A stretch of 64,000 nt of DNA. It comes from Limnomonas spitsbergensis. Its lineage: Eukaryota; Chlorophyta; Chlorophyceae; Chlamydomonadales. Positions 60,586 through 64,000 of this stretch are shown here, in pieces (within the stretch, counting starts at the first letter, position 1; every line of letters begins with the position of its first letter). The notes under the pieces were generated by a model that saw only the letters and a list, made by a program, of their open reading frames with translations, made no database searches and was not told where the DNA came from. The stretch is taken from assembly GCA_037349105.1 (NCBI GenBank), contig JAYJMM010000103.1:1116001-1180000 (forward strand), given 5' to 3'. The position numbers and the translations under genes are program-made.

Positions 60586-60769
60586 CCCCTCACCCGTACA
60601 GATGTTCCTCACTTCCTCCATCCCTGCTCAGCCACATGCCCCCATCCTCCTCCTCCCTTCCCAACCGCACTCTCTTTCTCCAGCCCTGCTCACCAACTGC
60701 TGGAGGGCGCCCACTGCATCATCAGCAACAACGTCCATCGGCACAACAACACCGACTACCACTACGATC

Positions 60770-61055
60770 CCACTTTTTATTTCTTCTCTTCTCCCTTCTG
60801 ATCAGTGCGGCGCCCTCGCGGCCAAAAAGGGGTGGGATACGCTTGCTTCTGTGGACTTTTTTTTAGAGGCTTTGTTGAGGGCTGGTCTGTAGTGGAACTC
60901 AGGTGTCGGACTTGGTCTTCTTTGCCTTCCTGGCCTCTTTTTTGTTCCTTTCCCCCCCTCTTCCATTAAGTTTCTTCTTTTCTTTCTTCTGAATACCTGG
61001 GCGCCCACGCGGCCGAGCTTTGAGCGGGCCCAGAGGTGGAACGCTATCCATGAGG
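60770..61055 (+). pseudogene. 3' end of a second LINE copy
   Basis: Aligns with 27880-28075: TTCTTCTCTTCTCCCTTCTG, ATCAGTGCGGCGCCCTCGCG, GGAACTCAGGTGTCGGACTT, GGTCTTCTTTGCCTT, GGGCGCCCACGCGGCCGAGC and TTTGAGCGGGCCCAGAGGTG. It carries a 75-base segment (GCTTGCTTCTGTGGAC to GAGGGCTGGTCTG) related to the coding end of the longer copy (27745-27785) in a shifted position, so the two tails are rearranged. Confidence 0.85.
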
Positions 61056-61079
61056 GGACGGGGCAGCATGGATAGGAGC

Positions 61080-61260
61080 TAGAATGGAGGATGGACAGGG
61101 GCAGGAAAAAAGGATGGGGCGGGGGCAGGAGGGGGATGATGGGGCAGGGGCAGAAGCAGGAGGGGGACGACGGAGGGGGCAGGTGCAGGGGTGGAACGAG
61201 GGGACAGGGGCAAGAGCAGGAGGGAGACGAGGGAGCAGGGTCAGGAGGACGGCTTATGAA
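61080..61260. repeat. GGGGCAGGAGGGGGACGA-type G-rich minisatellite
   Basis: Units of 18-36 bases with GGGGCAGGRGCAGRAGCAGG. It gives a Ser/Pro/Cys ORF on minus that is not a gene. Confidence 0.85.
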
Positions 61261-62103
61261 ACAGCGCAATACAAAACACGGTGGGTGTAGGCACATTCAC
61301 CGCCTGGCAAGGCTAGGCAAGGCAGGTTTTTAGGGCAGGGCAGGGCAGGGATAGCTGCTGGAAGGGCTGGGCTGCATGGCAGGGTAGCATGACGTGACGT
61401 GATTCTCCCAACCGAATTTGGGACACGAGGCTCCAGCCTCGCGAGAACATTGAAATGACAAACCGGAACCCGGCACTACCGTACGGTTTATTGCGAGCCT
61501 CGTTCCTGCGAGACTTTCTTGACAGTGGCTAGTGGTTAGGTTGGGACATTCAAACCCGCGACGTCAGGGACAGCCTCTTTCCTTTCAGATGTGAGTTTTT
61601 TATAATTGCAGTCATCGAGGCACCATGTCCGGACCACCAAGGACAGACGGACAAAGCCTCCTCGAATTGCTGCCCAGGAGATGGCAGGGGAAAATACCAC
61701 GAGGGGTGGGGAACATGTTCACGACAGACAGGCGTTGCTGGCCTGACGCGGAGTCGCCAGATTCATCCATGTCAGGTGGGGCCATTGAATAGTTTGCATG
61801 TAGTCTGTAGAATGGAAACAGCCCTACAAGCACTGGTCAAGCGATGCCCCCACGATGCCGCCCCCATGCGTCCCATCACTCTAAGGCGGCCCTTGGTCTC
61901 GCGCAAGGCCCATGCACTCTTCCTGAAGCGCAGTTGTTCATGGCTGAGAAGTTGTAGTGAGGGCCCTGAACCACCTCCATGCATAAACTGCTTGCAAGCG
62001 GCAAATGCAAGGATCTCTCAAACCCTGGCTGTATCTGCATGCCCCTTGAACACAAAATGTATAAGCTCGTCCATACCTTGCTGCCCCCCCGCCGTGCTCC
62101 ACC
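61261..62103. other. Ambiguous coding-like segment, strand not settled
   Basis: 61637-61803 is open on plus from an ATG (MSGPPRTDGQSLLELLPRRW) and on minus (MDESGDSASGQQRLSVVNMF), and 61990-61830 is open on minus (LQLLSHEQLRFRKSAWALRE). None joins the gene at 62.1-63.3 kb in phase. 61261-61600 shows nothing. Confidence 0.3.
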
Positions 62104-63251
62104 TCAGGGTTCTGCGCACGAGGCTGTCTCCTCAGCAGCAGTGAGCGAGCCAACAGGTCTGAACCCGGTGAGCAGGGGATGGGATGGGAGGCCCCGACGG
62201 CACCACCCCTACTAATTGTAAGGGTTTATGTACATGAGGGTATGATGCCACTTGCCACGGCAACAACTATTTTGGTCAGGGTTCGTAGGGCTAAGCGTCT
62301 TTGTGGTGAGGTTTAGCATGTCGGACACACGTCTGCTACCATACACTCCGCGGCCGGAGGCCCCAGTGTGGCTGGGCATTCTTGCTCGCCGGTGTGGAGC
62401 GAGCCAGCGAGGAGGCTGGGTGAAGAGGAGGCAACTAACCTTCTCTCCCTTGGTCCCATGCAAGCATCCTGAATAATGCACCCACATGATGTTGTCCCTT
62501 GCTCCTTCCTCACAAGTTGGGACTGGTCACCTTCCGGGTTCTGCAGCAACGGAGATTGTTGTCTCCTCACCTGAATAGGATATTCCTGATATGGTGAGCT
62601 ATCGATAGACAGGAGGAGCGGCGGGCAAACATGCACTGATGAAGGCCAGGGGGCACCGTCATCATATGTTTGTGAGGCGTCTGAGGGTTCATTGTTCATT
62701 GGGATGCAAGAGTTGAGCCACTGTTGAGCTGTTGAGGGGGTCTAGGGTTTGAAAGGGAGGGCACTTACCCAATGACCCATCATACATGTTGTACCCCCAC
62801 TATGCCTAGGTGAAGCTCCCCCCACCTGCCCTCCATGGTGCACATCTCTTACCTTGGGAGATACCCCCGCCATCTTCAGGTGATGTTCTCACCACGTGCC
62901 ATGCCCTTCACAACTCTTACCTTAGGAGGAGAGACCCCCGCTATGTCCATGTGACGCTTCCTCCACCTGCCATCCCATGCACACCTGTCTAGCATCCTCC
63001 GTCTTCCCTACCCCCTTACAACCTAGTGCAGTCAACACACCTTTTGTCATTAGGGCTCGTAAGCGTCCCAGCAGGAGCCAAAGCAACTTCCACAACATGT
63101 GACCCTTGCTGTGTGACACCAGTGGCAAACACAACACGAACATGCGAACCTGTCACGGCTCCTCCGGTGCACAGTGTTGTCGTGGAACACGAACTTGTTG
63201 ACTACCGTTGCGGCGCTGAAAGAACCCAGACTGACCGAAATCGATCCCCAA
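62104..63251 (-). CDS. Spliced gene of unknown function, four exons identified
   Basis: Exons 63251-63150, 62966-62921, 62540-62440 and 62158-62104 (with stop) join in consistent phase (2, 0, 2). Peptides: SAATVVNKFVFHDNTVHRRS; WRKRHMDIAGVSPPK; NPEGDQSQLVRKEQG then CGCIIQDACMGPRER; PVGSLTAAEETASCAEP. Donors are GTTCGC, GTAAGA and GTTAGT. The first listed exon starts in mid-codon, so the 5' end lies further right, possibly off the window. The product is not recognised. The edge of the second exon has two decayed copies in the following intron, as in the neighbouring genes. Confidence 0.5.
62335..62420 (+). mobile_element. Dispersed GGCC-core repeat, short copy
   Basis: CCGCGGCCGGAGGCCCCAGT, GTGGCTGGGCATTCTTGC and GGTGTGGAGCGAGCCAGC match the core and body of the repeat described at 3335-3520. 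Confidence 0.55.
62765..62880 (-). repeat. Two copies of an exon donor edge (right-hand gene)
   Basis: The exon end at 62921 reads on minus ATAGCGGGGGTCTCTCC then CTAAG|GTAAGAG. Copies at about 62880-62845 (ATGGCGGGGGTATCTCCCAA then G|GTAAGAG) and 62815-62767 (ATAGTGGGGGTACAACATG, then GTAAGTG) keep a donor. Spacing is about 80 bases. Confidence 0.75.
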
Positions 63252-63429
63252 CTGCACACAAAGAGAAGATTTCATTATTCAGCCCGACACATCGAGGGGG
63301 GGGGCAAAAACAATTGTAAACACCCCATCCTCAAAAAGTATGGAGCTCGACGAGAGCTTTCCATATATGGTCTTTAAATGCTTTTTGGCCCAACGGTGAC
63401 TGAGGTACAGATCCACACTTTAAGGGTAC

Positions 63430-63549
63430 GTGTGGAATGGACGCTCTGAGATTCCAAACAGAGACAAAGCCATCGCTAGTAATAACTGATAGGCTCAGCA
63501 ACCGGTACATTGCAGATTTACGGGGATACACCGCGACGCAGTGATGCTC
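63430..63549 (-). CDS. Candidate exon with WD40-like strand
   Basis: Forty codons after a TTAAG acceptor. It includes LLSLSVITSDGFVSVWNL, which has the spacing of a WD40 blade (hydrophobic strand, SxDG, VxVWNL). It may be an upstream exon of the gene at 62.1-63.3 kb, but a phase-matched donor is weak. One blade alone does not prove a WD40 protein. Confidence 0.35.
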
Positions 63550-63551
63550 CT

Positions 63552-64000
63552 TAACGAGTTTTTAGATCTGCATAGTACGCTTGTGAGCAAAGATAGCAAA
63601 GGCAACAATCCTAAGTACCAGTGTGCTTTCAAACGTCTGAGCGCGGTAGGCATGCAAGATTGCTGTGGGGGGCTGGCATGCAACCATGCATGCCAGTATG
63701 GGCCAGGAAACCTCCCCCTCAAATGTGAGATTGGGGGGGGGGGGTCGTCTTGAATCCTGTATCGGGCCAAATGCCCGTATCGTAACGTAACGTATCGTAA
63801 CATAATGTATTACCTTAACCAGTCCCATGTGAATCCCCCGTGTCCCTGGGCTTGAGCCTACGCAATTCCGCAAGGACATGCCACATGCGATCAGAAAGAA
63901 GGATGGCTTTAAAAAAAAATGATTTCTGAGGAAGAAAGGAAGAAGAAACTTGAGCATGTCCTCCGGGAGTGAGGCATGGAGTAGCAGTACTGTCAGTGGG
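63552..64000. other. Right end, no supported gene
   Basis: A run of G at 63732-63743 and short CGTAACGTAACGTATCGTAA repeats near 63779-63798. A purine-rich stretch at 63940-63985 could encode EEERKKKLEHVLRE on plus, ending at a GTGAGG donor, but it is isolated at the window edge. Confidence 0.3.

Overview
This is nuclear DNA of a eukaryote, most likely a chlorophyte green alga of the Chlamydomonadales/Volvocales type. The evidence is many short coding exons with phase-consistent GT-AG introns, scattered plant-type telomere-like CCCTAAA/TTTAGGG runs, a TGTAA poly(A)-type signal after a spliced gene, non-LTR retrotransposon debris, and an F-box/ankyrin gene of the kind common in these algae. 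The species cannot be fixed from the sequence; a Haematococcus-like alga is a guess. Almost no gene is visible as a long ORF. Genes had to be assembled from exons of 46-263 bases, and the long ORFs are nearly all satellite artefacts.

Layout. 0-4.7 kb: a minus-strand gene of unknown function running off the left edge. 7.7-10.4 kb: a second minus-strand gene of short exons, with a dead LINE fragment in an intron. 10.8-13.3 kb: a plus-strand three-exon gene for a 91-residue single-pass membrane protein, divergent from the previous gene. 16.0-17.0 kb: an intact single-exon F-box-like/ankyrin-repeat protein. 17-19.3 kb: copies of a LINE-tail repeat. 19.6-23.7 kb: a minus-strand four-exon gene for a Ser/Pro-rich coiled-coil protein with a G-rich minisatellite in intron 1. 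25.3-28.1 kb: a decayed non-LTR retrotransposon.

The centre of the window (28.8-55.6 kb, minus strand) is one gene: glucose-6-phosphate 1-dehydrogenase, the first and rate-limiting enzyme of the oxidative pentose phosphate pathway. Seventeen exons with consistent phases give about 513-529 residues, spread over 26.8 kb because the introns are packed with tandem arrays. These include a 5.6-kb minisatellite that is open on both strands, a 67-bp array of about 27 copies, a 34-bp array of about 30 copies, and others. To the right lie a possible gene start at 57.9 kb, repeats, a LINE tail, and a minus-strand gene at 62.1-63.3 kb that may continue past the edge.

The most striking observation is that many introns hold decayed tandem copies of the edge of the adjacent exon, including its splice site. 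This is visible for most G6PDH exons and also in the four other spliced genes named in the findings. In three cases (exons 6, 11 and 12) the exon-edge unit has been amplified into a regular array, with repeated 5' splice sites in exons 6 and 12. This looks like a locus-wide or genome-wide process in which short tandem duplications across exon-intron borders seed intron satellites.
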